Counted from the stretch's first letter, positions 23,006-35,057 are shown. The stretch is 64,000 nucleotides of DNA from Aphrocallistes beatrix (GCA_963281255.1 OY725488.1:3416285-3480284), one strand, 5' to 3'. Program-made: numbers and translations. The notes: generated from the letters alone by a model not told the origin.

Positions 23006-23457
23006 TTCTATAATATAACCAGTAGAAATTCAACACACAACAGAATCAGTCTCCTTCCTCATCGCACTCTAGTATCTAGCTTGCGCACCAAGCGCGGGCA
23101 TTCAGTTTATAATGGATAACATCAAGGACACCAAGAAGCTAAATCATATAAATAAGAATAAACAAAGTAATACGAATGTACATATATAGTAGGAACATTT
23201 TAGTAAACTAATAATTATGGAAATTTCTTTAATTTACACTTTCCTACAACTTTCAAAAGAATTAGAGAATTATAATTCTTGACATTATTTGCACGAAAGC
23301 TACTTGCTGTGTTAATTAATTAATTAAAAAACAAATTATGTAAGATGCTCCAATTGAAAATTTAGCAGTTAACACAATTAAACTTCCAAATATTCATAAC
23401 ACGATTATCACTATCTTCCAAGTACATCAATGTGAGTTCAAATAATATTTAACTAGA
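23006..23457. other. unassigned stretch
   Basis: No repeat ends or coding features recognised. TTAATTAATTAATTAA occurs at about 23314. Confidence 0.3.
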
Positions 23458-24280
23458 ATTCTGGGGTACGGAATTCGTGAACGAGTTTTAACACCAATTT
23501 ACATTTTACAAACTAGTAGATGGAAAACATGCTTTCATATAACCAATGAGGCGCTAACTTGGCTAAACTTACTCTTTCAGAATTATACAAGTCTAATTGA
23601 CAGGATGCACTACCAAATTTTAGAAGATAATCGGTATCATCAAATTTAAAATTTATCAGATTCGGAAAATGAAACGTTTTATCATAAGCTTTTTGGTTTA
23701 ACTAGTTATTACGAATACCTTTCAATAAATGAAAAAGGTCAAATGTTAGAAAAAGAATTCTACGCTATCAAATGGGTGAGAACCTTTATTCTTTAAATTT
23801 CCATTCGAAGAAAACAGTTTAAACAAATTCACATTTTAAGAATAATTAACAGCTGAATTGACTTGCACTCTTAGACCACAATGCTCGATATCGATTATGC
23901 AAGATTTTATGATAGAGAATATAGTTTCAGCAGAGATAGATGTACAGGGTAATAAACGAGAGATCAAAGACCATTTTTTATAAAAAAACTGTGCACCATA
24001 AAAGCGAATATAGTTCGCTTTGGATCATCAATAGTTTAATTTGGACCAAATATTACCCCCCCCTTTATATGAAATATCAGATCCAAATTAATTTCATCCT
24101 TTTGAACTATCACATTCATTTCCATTAGACTAAACTAAGAAGTGGCTTGGCAAAGATATGCACAGAAATCGTTTTCTAGACCAAAAGAAGCATACCATTT
24201 TTCAAACTTATGAAGATGTGGAAGAGATATACAGTTTAAACTCTGATTATTACAAGCAGGATACATCAGATGCGTCTTAA
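23458..24280 (+). pseudogene. coding remnant of an unrecognised gene, two exon-like pieces
   Basis: From about 23458 to 23775 one frame stays open except for a single TAA at 23647-23649. Its content is protein-like: SRWKTCFHITNEALTWLNLL, then after the stop FYHKLFGLTSYYEYLSINEK, ending AIKW just before GTGAG at 23776. A second open piece, 24140-24280, reads KWLGKDMHRNRFLDQ and YEDVEEIYSLNSDYYK to a stop, and would join in phase across a 364-bp intron, although its acceptor (CTAAG) is weak. The internal stop means a pseudogene, a sequence error or a wrongly joined model. I do not recognise the family. Confidence 0.35.
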
Positions 24281-24642
24281 TTGCCATGATTTGTGTTATA
24301 ATATTGTACATTTATTCTTGGTAATGAATGTATTTTTTATTGACAAGGATGAATTGCAAAAGCGATAATTGTGAGCTATGACTATGAAGTTCATTATCAT
24401 GTAGTAAATCATTGATGACCTCCTTAATATGCTCTTTGGCTCGGTGTATATTGAATGACTGCTTAGTATTTTAGAATTAGAGTCGTGTTCTAAAGCAAGT
24501 TCCTACAAAACAGATTCAATTTGTCTGATATCATTAATTGCAGCTATGGGAACGGGAATGTATTGTCCATGAAAATAGCCTGAGTTAGATAAATAGGAAT
24601 TGGTTTCAAGGTACAAATCTACAGATATTTTAAAGAAACATT

Positions 24643-24864
24643 TCATTTTGGCACTTTGAAAGTAAAGTGTACTATATCTCCTTTCTGAAAATTATTAATG
24701 CACACATCAACAACCTTGAGTTTGATTATATCCTCATGATGAAGAGCACGTGTCCAGGCAGAGTATTTTAGGTCAGGTAGAATTTCAGGCATCTTGAAAA
24801 CTGAAACCCGATCAACAACGTTGTAGTGACTCTTGCAACCAGGGACAGAGCAAGAATTTGGCAT
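24643..24864 (-). CDS. THAP-type zinc-finger protein fragment
   Basis: The frame starts at ATG 24864 and encodes 73 residues, MPNSCSVPGCKSHY through VSVFKMPE to KLKVVDVCINNFQKGDI. It has the C-x4-C pair at the N-terminus, the FxxP-like turn and the later Cys of a THAP (C2CH) DNA-binding domain. The expected final ligand is missing: VCINNF stands where THAP proteins have VC-x-x-HF. It stops right after FKVPK, where the THAP AVPTIF box would follow. THAP domains occur in P-element transposases and host regulators; neither can be chosen here. Probably a decayed or first-exon fragment. Confidence 0.6.
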   Translation of the reverse strand: MPNSCSVPGCKSHYNVVDRVSVFKMPEILPDLKYSAWTRALHHEDIIKLKVVDVCINNFQKGDIVHFTFKVPK

Positions 24865-24899
24865 GTCAGAATGAGATAGAGGCTAAAATTACTTAAAAA

Positions 24900-26165
24900 A
24901 ACAGAGGGGGATTCAAAATAGGCGACAATAGCACGTGTAATTTTGAATAACATGTGATCAAAAATATTATTCATTCAAATAATATTATAATAAATGTGGC
25001 TAATAATTAGAATATTTTTGATATTAAATATAATGGTTTGATAAATATTACCAACTTGTCTTCATCCTTGCTCCTTTTTTTCTAAGTTACTGTTAGGCCA
25101 TATATTAATAAGTCCCTAAGATGACTTGGGGTCAAAGGTAAATAGAAATGACCCCGCTTTCATTTTCAATTTCAATTCACTTTCAATTCAACATTCCTAG
25201 GCAAAGTAGGGTTAAGGAGATAATGCCCAATTATGGCATTGGCATCAAAAATGCATCCAATTAATGTGCAGATATAATAGAATTATTATTAAGGGTTTGG
25301 ACTTGATTTATCAATTGATCCTAGCAAGACTAGAAGAAAAATGAGAGGGTCAGGAAATTATATGCATGTTTTAATGTGCTGATCTCTGATAGGGATAGGT
25401 ATAATTGCTGTAGATGTCATTTTAGCTATGAAAATAAAATGTAAGAGCAGAGAGAGTAAATGGGGACACATGTCTTGATTCGATAATACGCAACAAATTA
25501 AAGGTTTCGTTGATGTTGTTTAGCAGTTAAATACTCGTAACTGGACGTCCGTATCTCTGCGATGCCCGGGTCCCGTAAGTGCACGTAACTCGGAGGTGCT
25601 AGGAACTCGGAAACGTTTTCAGAATGGTAATTTATAATGTTAAAATTAAAAATTTCTGTGCATATTTAAACGCTTATTATTTCCCTAACTTGGAGTAGAG
25701 AACTAAGAGGTGGCCATAACTCAGAAATGAAATTGTTTAGAATGAATAAATGGAATTATAAGAGAGTTCATCATGAGGAAATATTAATTCTTAGATGTAT
25801 TATAGAGAAGTATACGTAGATATTTAAATTTCAGTTGAATCACGCATATGGAATTTAAACAATTGTAATTCTATGAGAAATTGTTGACTTTGTATCAAGA
25901 TCAACTTGGAATCATGGCTAAATCAATCCATAACTAGTTCCTGGTACCTACCTCAAACGGGGAAATGCCCCGGTTGAGGGAGGTACTCATAACTCTGAGG
26001 TCCGGTCTAAGAGGGTCTAGTGTATATTAGGATACAAATTTCTTCTTCCATTTGAGAATTGGATATTATAAACATTAGAATAAACAATTTAGCATCATTT
26101 AAGAATACCATTTTCAATAGTAAACTGGCTTTTTATTTTGTCCCTGTATTTGGGTCATATCACAA
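24900..26165. other. unassigned stretch
   Basis: No gene recognised. A less AT-rich block at about 25545-25620 (CGTAACTGGACGTCCG) and another at 25950-26020 (GGTCCGGTCTAAGAGGG) may be ends of one unrecognised element, but I could not pair them as inverted repeats. Confidence 0.3.
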
Positions 26166-26480
26166 AGGAAAATGTATACACTAGAGAGAGTATTGTAGTA
26201 TACTTAAGTAATCCCCTCCTACTGCCACACATTTTCTCAATCTTCCAACCGACTGAACAAACACTTGTATGTACTTTTCTTCCGGGATGGATTCGAAGTA
26301 CTGGTATAAAGTAGTTCCGGGTGCTTGTCTCGTGTCAAATTCTTTACCCTGAAGAGAGATTTTCAACTTTGAGAAGAGACAAAAATCACAGGGAGCAAGG
26401 TCTGATGAGTATGGAGGGTGAGGAAGTAATTCTATCCCCTCGAATTCTAAAAAATTCTTGGTAAAATTGGCTGTGTGGGA
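26166..26480 (-). pseudogene. mariner transposase C-terminal remnant
   Basis: The minus strand reads PYSSDLAPCDFCLF, then KISLQGKEFDT and IPEEKYIQVFVQSVGRLRKC. This is the C-terminal third of a mariner transposase, with the third catalytic Asp retained in APCDF. Everything upstream of the PHPPYS segment is missing. Confidence 0.75.
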
Positions 26481-26759
26481 ACTTAATTATTAAATCAATT
26501 TTGATACCTTTCATTTCAGACTTCGGACGAGCCTGATTTACATTTTTAACAAAGTTTGGTAGGGTTTTCTGAGGAAATAGGTCGCATTGATAGATTTACC
26601 ACACTCAGAAGGTACTAGTATACAATACCGCAAGAGATTCAAACTTTCGGGTTAGTCCAAAGGTTTTGTTCTACAGAAAAACTATTACACATATCTAATT
26701 CAAATTTTCAGAGCTTTTCAAAGTATTATCCTCATGTTTCTATGCAATTATTCGTGAAA

Positions 26760-27260
26760 TGAAACAAACTATCGACGGGATTATGCCATTTTTTCCAGTG
26801 GTGGTGGCAAAGGGCCTCTTCCGGACTGTCAAACCTTGTCTGACGGATCTTTTCTTTAACAATTGGGAACAGAAAAGTCGCATGGGGCCAAGTCTGGCTT
26901 GTAGGGAGAAGTCTGGCTTGAATGGACAGAACTTTCAGCTAGAAAGTCAAGTGTCGCAGTTGCTGTGTGTGCAGAAGCGTTATCATGTTGAAGAAGTAGA
27001 CCTCGGATTCTGGTCTTTGGACGGCGAGAACTCAAAGCATTAAAGGCCTTGGGAAGACAATGGTTGATATACCAGTCCGCGTTTACCTTGCTACAATCCT
27101 CGAAGGGAATCATGGATACTGGTCCACTTTTCCACCAGTCACCAATGGCTTTGTGGAAGAGTGAACCAGTATCCATATAATGGTCGTTTTTCTCCAAGAA
27201 ACACAATTTTGAAGATTGCCGCTTTGTTTCGGATCGTATTGATATATCCAAGTCCCATCA
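26760..27260 (-). pseudogene. second mariner transposase remnant
   Basis: A separate mariner copy on the same strand: IPFEDCSKVNADWY, LLQHDNASAHTATATLDF and PYKPDLAPCDF, with 34 residues between the last two catalytic Asp (DD34D). It goes out of frame after PCDF, with stops following. It ends abruptly where the preceding remnant's flank begins. Confidence 0.8.
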
Positions 27261-27289
27261 CATGTTAGAATACCGAAAACTGTTAGTAT

Positions 27290-27557
27290 ATTTATGTTAG
27301 TATACAGATTCTATTAAAATTTCAGCCTTCTATCTCCTATAATGGCGGAGTTAGGCTCGAATAACTCTGTTGCTTAACTTTTAAAAATGTTACAATGACT
27401 TGGGTCGACATTTTGCTCTGAGCTCAGAACTTACTGGAGCCATTGCCAAAAGATACCCACATGCCAAAAATTAGCTTTCTATGACCGGCAGTTTCTTCAA
27501 TCAATTCGTTACAGATATATATATATATAAACATTAATCGAGTTTTAATAGTAAGGA
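27290..27557 (-). mobile_element. Helitron-like 5' half
   Basis: It contains the body from TTCTATTAAAATTTCAGCC to GTTACAG, a TA tract and the 5' terminus (reverse complement of TCCTTACTATTAAAACTCG, ending about 27557). The 3' half is absent. Confidence 0.75.
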
Positions 27558-27603
27558 TTTATTTATTAATCTCTACTATCAAACTCGGTCGTAACATTAT
27601 ATA

Positions 27604-27959
27604 TCCTTACTATTAAAACTCGATTAATGTTTGTGTATATATATATATGTAACGAATTGATTGAAGAAACTGTCAGGCCCAGAAAGCTGATTTTTGGCAT
27701 GAGTTCAGAGCAAAATGTCGATTCATCATGGAATTATGACGTCATTGTCACCTTTTTTATAATTAGAAATTTCAGTTTTTCGACCATAACTCAGCCATTT
27801 TAAGTGATAGAAGGCTGAAATTGTAATAGAATGTGTATATTAATATCTCTGTGATGACGTTATCACTACACATCAAAATTTTAAAAAATGACAAATTCGC
27901 TGATTTTTCGTGCGATATCGATTATAATAGTAGGACAGACGTATTTTGAAGCGCGCTTG
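27604..27959 (+). mobile_element. Helitron-like copy, internally deleted (356 bp)
   Basis: Both termini are intact (TCCTTACTATTAAAACTCG at 27604; CTTG at 27956-27959). The segment from ACAGACGTATTT jumps straight to GAAGCGCGCTTG, so the central GC hairpin is deleted along with part of the body. Confidence 0.8.
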
Positions 27960-28490
27960 TATATATACTATATAGTACTGGGTCATAGGCGTAACGTAGG
28001 GGTGGCGGCCTATAGGGCGCCACCCCAGGTTTGTTAGAATGCTCGAGTTGAAATCGCTTCGAATAGAATAGTAATTCATTCAAATTAAAAGTAAACTCTT
28101 CCAAGTTGTCAAACATCAGTCATCTGATACGGTCAGTATTCTAGTCTCAAAATTCAATGTTGTAACTGATATTAATTCATGATGCCATCTAACTCACCTT
28201 TCCTTTCATGATTGAGTGTTTTGAAACACTTTTCAGCCAATGGAATGTAATTCCCTCTTAATTGGTTTCATCAAAGTTATGGCTTCAAACAATACACTAA
28301 TATACTATATAGTTTATACTACATTCATACTTCACAACTTTGGAATTTACATTTAAAACAATGGCTACCAGCAGATCTGTAAAGAGGATAAGATATCCGG
28401 GTGCGAATCAACCTTCTATAGTCGTGAGCTTCGGCGCGAAAATCGCTCGATAACGCAGATTATTCCAGTGAAGCTTCTGGTGAGGTCGGC

Positions 28491-28862
28491 TTGGAAACTG
28501 GTACTGATGTATATTTCCCAAAGGAGCAAGATATGCTATGCTTACCATCGGTGATGCCCAAATCCCTAAGTGGTCACTCCATTCAAAAGCAGTGGTTTGC
28601 AGAAAATGCGTGGCCTAAGATGTGTGACGACAGGAAATCATTATATTGCATCATCTGTTACTGGGCTTTTGAGAATCGCCGTATCCAACATTCGGATATA
28701 ACCAGTTGCTCTAACAATCCTTGGAAGAACAAGCTCTCTGGGTTTTCCACATTCAAAAGGGGGAAAGCTGGGCTGGACAAGCATGTGAATAGTGGAATTC
28801 ACAAGACGGCTGAGTATGCCATGAACAGCGATAAGCATGCCGCTCAACAAAAGTTATGTTAG
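28491..28862 (+). pseudogene. hAT transposase N-terminal TTF-type zinc finger
   Basis: This 123-codon frame reads IQKQWFAENAWPK, LYCIICYWAF, LSGFSTFKRGKAGLDKHVNS and GIHKTAEY. It is the TTF-type finger that opens the DUF4371/ZMYM1-like hAT transposases, with Cys in CIIC and His in KHVNSGIH. It stops at 28860-28862. Confidence 0.75.
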
Positions 28863-28934
28863 ATGAGTCGGTAAATACGAATTTATAAAAGCTGGCCTAT
28901 AACTGACGAACAGATCAAGGACTTCTATACATCC

Positions 28935-29375
28935 ATGTACAGGTCTGTTATGGAGGCGGGTGCGAAAGCTCTAATCGACCGGTACTCAAAAAACGATCTC
29001 TCTACAGTAGAGTTGTTACGGAGATGTCTGGAAGATGACACGATGACCGACGAGGATATCACAACGCTGGCAGAATATTATAATGGGGATATCGATCTCG
29101 GTCAACTCTTGTTTGAGAGAAATAACTGGTTCACTCGATGCAAGGATATGTGTAAAGAGACAAACATTTCGACTCTTAGAAAAACATTTGCTGAGGAAGA
29201 GCCACTGAAATTTCTGCTCCCTAATCCCTATATGTTGTGTGTGATATATGTGTGCCTACCTGTGACGACATGCAAAGCTGAGAGAGCCTTTAGTAAGATG
29301 CGCAGAATACACACATACCTCCGAAACTCGCAGACACAACAGGTTGAACCACTTCTCTATACTGGCAGCACATAG
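28935..29375 (+). pseudogene. hAT transposase C-terminal dimerisation domain
   Basis: The frame ends with LPVTTCKAERAFSKMRRI and HTYLRNSQTQQV, the hATC signature (P-x-T-T-C-x-A-E-R-x-F-S...I-K-T-Y-L-R). The RNase-H catalytic core normally lying between the zinc finger and this domain (several hundred residues) is missing, leaving about 70 bases between the two frames. The element is therefore non-autonomous. Confidence 0.8.
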
Positions 29376-29641
29376 GGATGTGGCGAGGATGCTGGATATG
29401 TGCTCTATTATCAACGAGTTCATCGACCTCACGACTCAAAGGGTTAACATATTTGGCCATCCTGCAAAGTAGTAGGAGACTGGGTTGCTAAAATTCAGTT
29501 TAGGTAACTTACATCAATATTCTACTATTATGTGTGGGTCTTAATAAATGTATAGTGATAGTGTTCGTAAAACTCGAGATGAAAAGCGAATCTCGCCACC
29601 CCAGATTTTTCTCTGTTATCTTAAAACGTTATGCCTATGTA

Positions 29642-30187
29642 CATGATGGCTTTTAAGTTCTTTCCCAAGCTTGATTAGGTATAAAATTTCTTATACTCAA
29701 ACAATCTTAGTTATTATGGTCTTTAGAGATTGTATTTCAAATATTCCCAATGATTTAAAAGATTTTTCGAGCCTTGACCTAGAGTTGTGTTTTATATGAG
29801 TTTTGTTGATAGAATATGTGTTCTGGCGCGCAGAAAATTTCGAGAATCAGGGCCCACTGCTTTTCTAATTATATTTCTCGATTTGTGAAATATTTTCATG
29901 GTGAATGAAAGGTATCTGGTGCTAACTCGTCATGGGACATCGATTATAGACATTTTTTACAGAAGCAGTGACCCTGATTCTCGAATTTCGCTGCGCGCCA
30001 GGACACGTATTTTCTCCACAAAACTCACCATACAAAACTCAGTTCTAGGTCTTTGACTCGAAAAATCTTTTAAAATCATTGCGAATATTTGAATTACAAT
30101 ATCTAAAGACCATAATTACTAAGATTGTTTGAGTATAAGAAATTTTATAACTAATCAAGCTTGGGAAAGAACTTAAAAGCCACCCTG
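29642..30187. mobile_element. palindromic Tc1-type MITE (546 bp), TA-flanked
   Basis: The left arm (GATGGCTTTTAAGTTCTTTC) and the right arm are inverted copies over about 230 bp each. TA flanks it at 29640-29641 and 30188-30189, and the right terminus is GCCACCCTG. The transcript would form an almost complete hairpin. Confidence 0.8.
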
Positions 30188-30434
30188 TATATATATATAC
30201 AGACATACATATTGATCGAGTATTAAGTGTAAGGATTACTGAGAATTTGAGATCCGAATACTTGGGAAGTAGAGTGCTATTTATGTTGTAAATATATGAA
30301 TAACTCATTGTTGAATGATACTAAGGTATTTGCTTTGCAAATTTTAAAAATCTACAATTATTTCAGGTATTTTTACAAATGAGAAGATTATTTAACTATA
30401 GTGTATCAAAAAAAAATAGAATAAATTAATGTTA

Positions 30435-31323
30435 TTAAAGCTCCTCAAAAAATGCAATCCTACTCTTAGTTGTTCCTTGTTGTACTTTATTTAAAGTAAG
30501 GTATTTAGTCCGTCCATACTCTAAATTTTCTTCATGTTTGATATCTGAAGATGACATCCTTTCTTTAACCTTTAATGACTCAATTTGGTCACGCAAAAGA
30601 TTCATTTGTTGATAAAGATAAAGTGATTTAACAGTATAGACTTTTTGATTTATTTTCATATCATTTTTAAATTGAGAAATAGAGACCTTTTCTTTAGTAT
30701 CAATTAAATCAATATTAGAGTAATCTTTACAAAAATAATTATTATCATAATCCTGCCCAAAATCCATATGAGGGATAGGCGAACGATTGTCCAATTCCGT
30801 ATTATCAGTATATAATTGACCTAATAATTTCTTAGGAATATTGTCATATGAAACCATTTGTTCAGTACTAGAATCTAAATCGATTTCGGTAGAAAGGTCA
30901 ACCATTGTTTTAGATGGAGGATTATGATTTTTTAGAGGATCATTTGGGGTAATAACTGCTTCATTTATACAATATGCATCTTTAATTTCTTGAGATAATT
31001 TTCTAACCTTTTCATTTTCCTGATCTTTCTTATGTAGCTTTTCAATAAGAGACTCTCTAAAAACTTGTTGGGATTTTAAAGCGACTTTAGCATTATCTGC
31101 TTCCTTTTTATAATGAAGAATTTGCTGCTCTAAATCTACTTTCTCCTTTTCAACCATTATCCTACCTTCTTTTTCTCTAATCAACTGTTCTTTTTCAAAC
31201 TAAAAATTTTGTACGATAAATAAGTCATAATCGCAAGAAAATTACTTAAAATCTTTTGAAAATTAGGCTTGATTACATTCACATAAATTTTATTAAGGAT
31301 ATATTTATTACCTCAAAGGTCAT
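30435..31323 (-). CDS. merlin (NF2)/ERM-family protein, C-terminal exon(s)
   Basis: The large minus-strand exon spans 31199-30435 and encodes about 254 residues. It begins after an acceptor (TTTTTAG) and stops at TAA. Residues 1-100 are a charged coiled coil (EKEQLIREKEGRI, LHKKDQENEKVRKL). A low-complexity acidic middle is followed by LRDQIESLKVKERM, then GRTKYLTLNKV and the terminus TKSRIAFFEEL. That end matches the C-terminal tail of merlin, which closes SRVAFFEEL and binds the FERM domain in the closed form; the family links membrane receptors to cortical actin and, for merlin, Hippo signalling. A small upstream exon ending ATGACCTTTGAG then GTAATA (31323-31312) would join in phase across a 112-bp intron. 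FERM-domain exons must lie further upstream and are not seen. Confidence 0.85.
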
Positions 31324-32228
31324 GCTGATGAATGATACTACAAATAATGGATTAAATCATAGATCAATACACAAGGAATTTGAATAAACCAGTAATTCTT
31401 AGGGATGTTAGTAAAATTGGAATGTAGGCGGCAAAAGATAAGTAAAGATATGATTAAATCCAAAATATAAGAAAGTTTCCACACCGCTACAAGAAAAATG
31501 TAAAACAATTTTTCACACTACGTATATGATACTACAGATAGCTTAAATCTCACTATTGAATCAATGTGAAGCACTACAAATGACAGTTGCTATTAATAGT
31601 ACTTCAAAGCAATAACTTAAATCCTTGTGTTATTCTTATTATAATATACAGCAATAATAATGTATTTATAATTATTGCATTAACAAATTTAGTTAAATGC
31701 CTAGTAAAATCCGTTGATCTCTAACAAAATTAGTAAAAGTCTCACAAAATAAAAGAAAGGACTATCAAAACTAATAAAAAGAAAAAGAAAATTAATGTCA
31801 ACTTTTAAACTCAAATATTTGGAAAGTTCAAAAAATAAATACAACGCTAACAAAATTAATAAAAGATCAATAAAGTTGAATAAAAGAATGACAAAAATAA
31901 TACAACGTCTAACAAATTTAAAAATAAATTAAGAATAAATATCTCACGAAATCATTTAACATTTCTTAAATGATCGGAATTTCAGTGTAATAAATGTATA
32001 ATAACTCAGTTGTCTAATATTATAATCAGATTTGCTGCTTTTTTCTCAATTCTAACAACATCTCACTGAAATATATTGAGTCAACAGTAAATTCATCATG
32101 AAACTTCTTACGGTGTTAGCATTATAATGATACGCTGGCATATCAATAATATTAGTTATATCAGGTATAGTTCTGAGGATTACTATAATCTTCATTTCTT
32201 GAATATTACTTGGAAGTTAATATACTTG
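31324..32228. other. AT-rich stretch upstream of the merlin-like exon
   Basis: Probably intronic. It contains short diverged repeats of the type AACAAAATTAGTAAAAG between 31690 and 31930. A segment at about 31655-31705 reappears inverted at about 39065-39110. Confidence 0.35.
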
Positions 32229-33054
32229 CAAGCGCACTTCGCTTGATAGCGCTGCGCAGCTGGCGGACACTTTGGGTCCGCCAGAGGCGTATAGGCTCTT
32301 ATTGATTAATTACTTAGGGCATTCAATAAGTTCGTAACCCTACCTATCATTTCTTTGCTAGCATTATTTAAAATCAGTTCTAGTGTGATTATTACAGATC
32401 CATATTTAAACTCCTATTTACAGTTTTGTTTATCTAAATTGATCAAATACTTGAGAAGTTACATCAATTTTACATTTGGCTGTTTGACTCACAGTGATAT
32501 TTATGGCTTCAAAAATACCAGAAATTAATGTAGAGCATAGAGCCTATTAGTCAGGTCAAAATAGGAAGCAAATAGTCCTAACCCAAAAAAAATTGCAAGA
32601 AATTGTTTTATCGCATTTTCCATAGTATCATGTCTTAGGAGTAACATAATAAAAGTTTCCCGAAATCGGAGGATCAGAAAGTGATTTGCCACGACCCCGT
32701 CGTTGACTCCGGACTATAAAAATCGCCGGTTTTAAAAACTGAGTTTGACCTTTGAAATGATTGCATATCAGTTTTTTATTGTCATATTCGTGCTCAGCAT
32801 CAAATTTCCGGCAATTTGATATATATTGACTATATTTTGAGCAAAGCATTTTGGGTCCTCCCTAGCAACAACCTGGAATGTAAAATTCCAATCTCCAAAT
32901 TTAGTCTAAACCATATCGAGTGACCACTTGTTTTCCTCGGCTATGCTTACTGAGTACGAATTTCTTAATATAAATAGTCTAAACGTTAGATTAAATTGTT
33001 TTGGTTTGCGACTGGTGGTATTCATGTATTTTTAGCATAGATGGATTGATATGT

Positions 33055-33935
33055 TCACATTTCAATACCATCTTCGGTTTCATCATCCGATGCAATTCCT
33101 TTCATATTGCCAATGTTGTCATCTTGGCATCGTCCGCATGCTTGAGAACAGTTGAGTCCTTGTTTTCTGCAGCTACATCTGAGACTACTATAGCCTGTGG
33201 AACAGTTACAGTGGATCATTTTCAGGAGTGCATGGGGTGCAAGGTTACTGTCCAACATGACTGGGGTTAGGCTGTTATCTTGGGAGTTCCATCCCCATTC
33301 GGTGACCTCCATACCATCAGCCGTGCCCATCCACATCATCACCTGGATAGCATCCCAGAGAGTGAAATTCGTGGTGGAGGCTGTAGGTGGCAGTCTTTCG
33401 GGTGTAGCGAAGCTTTTGGCTGCACTCACTTTCTTGCAGAGGATAGTGTATCTCAAGTCGCGAAGACTGTCCCCAGGTTTTGCATTGAACAACGCGATCA
33501 ATAGAAAAGACCCCAGGTAAAAGTGGCATTAAGATGGAATCCTCTTTGAACTTGTACAGAGCAGACTTCTTTCCGAGCCCGAAAATACTGGAAGTGGTGT
33601 CACACCCGGTGAATGCATGCAGAAAAAGCAGGCTGTGGCAGATTTCGCCCCCAAACACCTGCTTTATCACCTTGATATCATACACTACGGTTGGTTTCCC
33701 TTTATCCGAGCGGAAGTATATCTTCTTTGTATTGTTGTTAGGAGTGTATTGCAGCAACAGAACCAATAATCCTTATCCTCACCTATGAGAGTTGTTGTCT
33801 TGGAGGAGGCCATTGATCCTGCTGCCTTTACAATGTCAACATCGGCATCCTCTTCAGCCTGTATTGCATGGCACCCTCTTTCTCTCATACGTTCAGAAAT
33901 GAGACGGATGAGGGCCCGTTTGTTGGCTTGATTGG
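33055..33935 (-). pseudogene. transposon-borne protein with nuclease-like core and Cys-rich C-terminus
   Basis: Minus-strand frames give, in order: RALIRLISERMRERGC and EEDADVDIVKAA; TTTLIGED followed after a frameshift by LVLLLQYTP and IYFRSDKGKPTVVYDI; FLHAFTGCDTTSSIFG; LWDAIQVMMWMGTADGMEV; and CNCSTGYSSLRCSCRKQGLN with a further C-x2-C. Proteins with this HAFTGCDTTS core are frequent as uncharacterised repeats in invertebrate genomes. The acidic spacing resembles PIN/FEN-type nucleases and the tail resembles a Tesmin/CXC domain; both are inferences. At least one frameshift (about 33770) and another near 33500 break it. Confidence 0.6.
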
Positions 33936-34492
33936 AAAGGGATCCTCCTTATTACTACAGTCTCCGCCACGAAATTTCACTTTCTGAGGTGCTATTTCCA
34001 GATGATGATGTGGATGGGCATTGCTGATGGTATGGAGGTCACCCTGCACTCCTGAAAATGATCCACTGTAACTGTTCCACAGGCTATAGTAGTCTCAGAT
34101 GTAGCTGCAGAAAACAAGGACTCAACTGTTCTCAAGCATGCGGACGATGCCAAGATGACAACATTGGCAATATGAAAGAAGGAATTGCATCGGATGATGA
34201 AACCGAAGATGGTAATGAAATGTGAACATATCAATCCATCTATGCTAAAAATACATGAATACCACCAGTCGCAAACCAAAGCAATTTAAAACTAACGTTT
34301 AGACTATTTATATTAAGAAATTCGTACTCAGCAAGCATAGCCGAGAAAAACAAGGGGTCACTCGATATGCTTTAGACTAAATTTGGAGATCGGAATTTTT
34401 ACATTCCAGGTTGTTGCTAGGGAGGCCCCAAATTTTTTGCTCAAAATATAGTCAATATCCTTACTATTAAAACTCGATGATTGTATATATAT

Positions 34493-35057
34493 GTTGCAGT
34501 GTAAATGCGAAACTGGTGTATTCGCGAATACACCGGTGGATTCGCGAATACACTGACTATAGTTGGTGGATTCGCGAATACACCGGTGCAAATGCGAAAC
34601 CTTTTTATCTTAAATCTTAAGGTTGATTTATATTTCTCATAAGAACAACTAGATTACAACAAAACTTTTAATCAAGATCAATGAATGTAAAACCTTATTC
34701 TAAATCGTTTTCATGTAATCTTCAAGCATGATAAATTATTCTTACATTACATACATCACTCCTCATGCTATGCTACGTATATTATTTGCTTTTTGGTATG
34801 TTTTTGAAACTTTACTTTCTCGTGCCAAAAATGTAGTTGTATAGTAGCTTTGAAAACATGTTGTTTACATCATCTTACTGTCAAATTTTTAGTTATGAAA
34901 CAGCTGAGTATTACTATTAATAGTGTAAATACTACGTATTTCCTTTGAGTTATATAATTAACCTACCATAAGATTTAAGATAAAAAGGTTTCGCATTTTC
35001 GCGAATCCACCAACTATTCAGTGTATTCGCGAAACCACCAGTTTCGCATTTACACTG

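Larger units (their letters stand above)
27980..29639 (+). mobile_element. hAT element with internally deleted transposase
   Basis: The ends CATAGGCGTAACGT and the reverse complement of ACGTTATGCCTATG form a 14-bp inverted repeat with one mismatch, and both are followed inward by GGGGTGGC-type sequence. Two transposase pieces lie inside. The 8-bp duplication is not clear, because a palindromic MITE is inserted immediately to the right. Confidence 0.7.
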
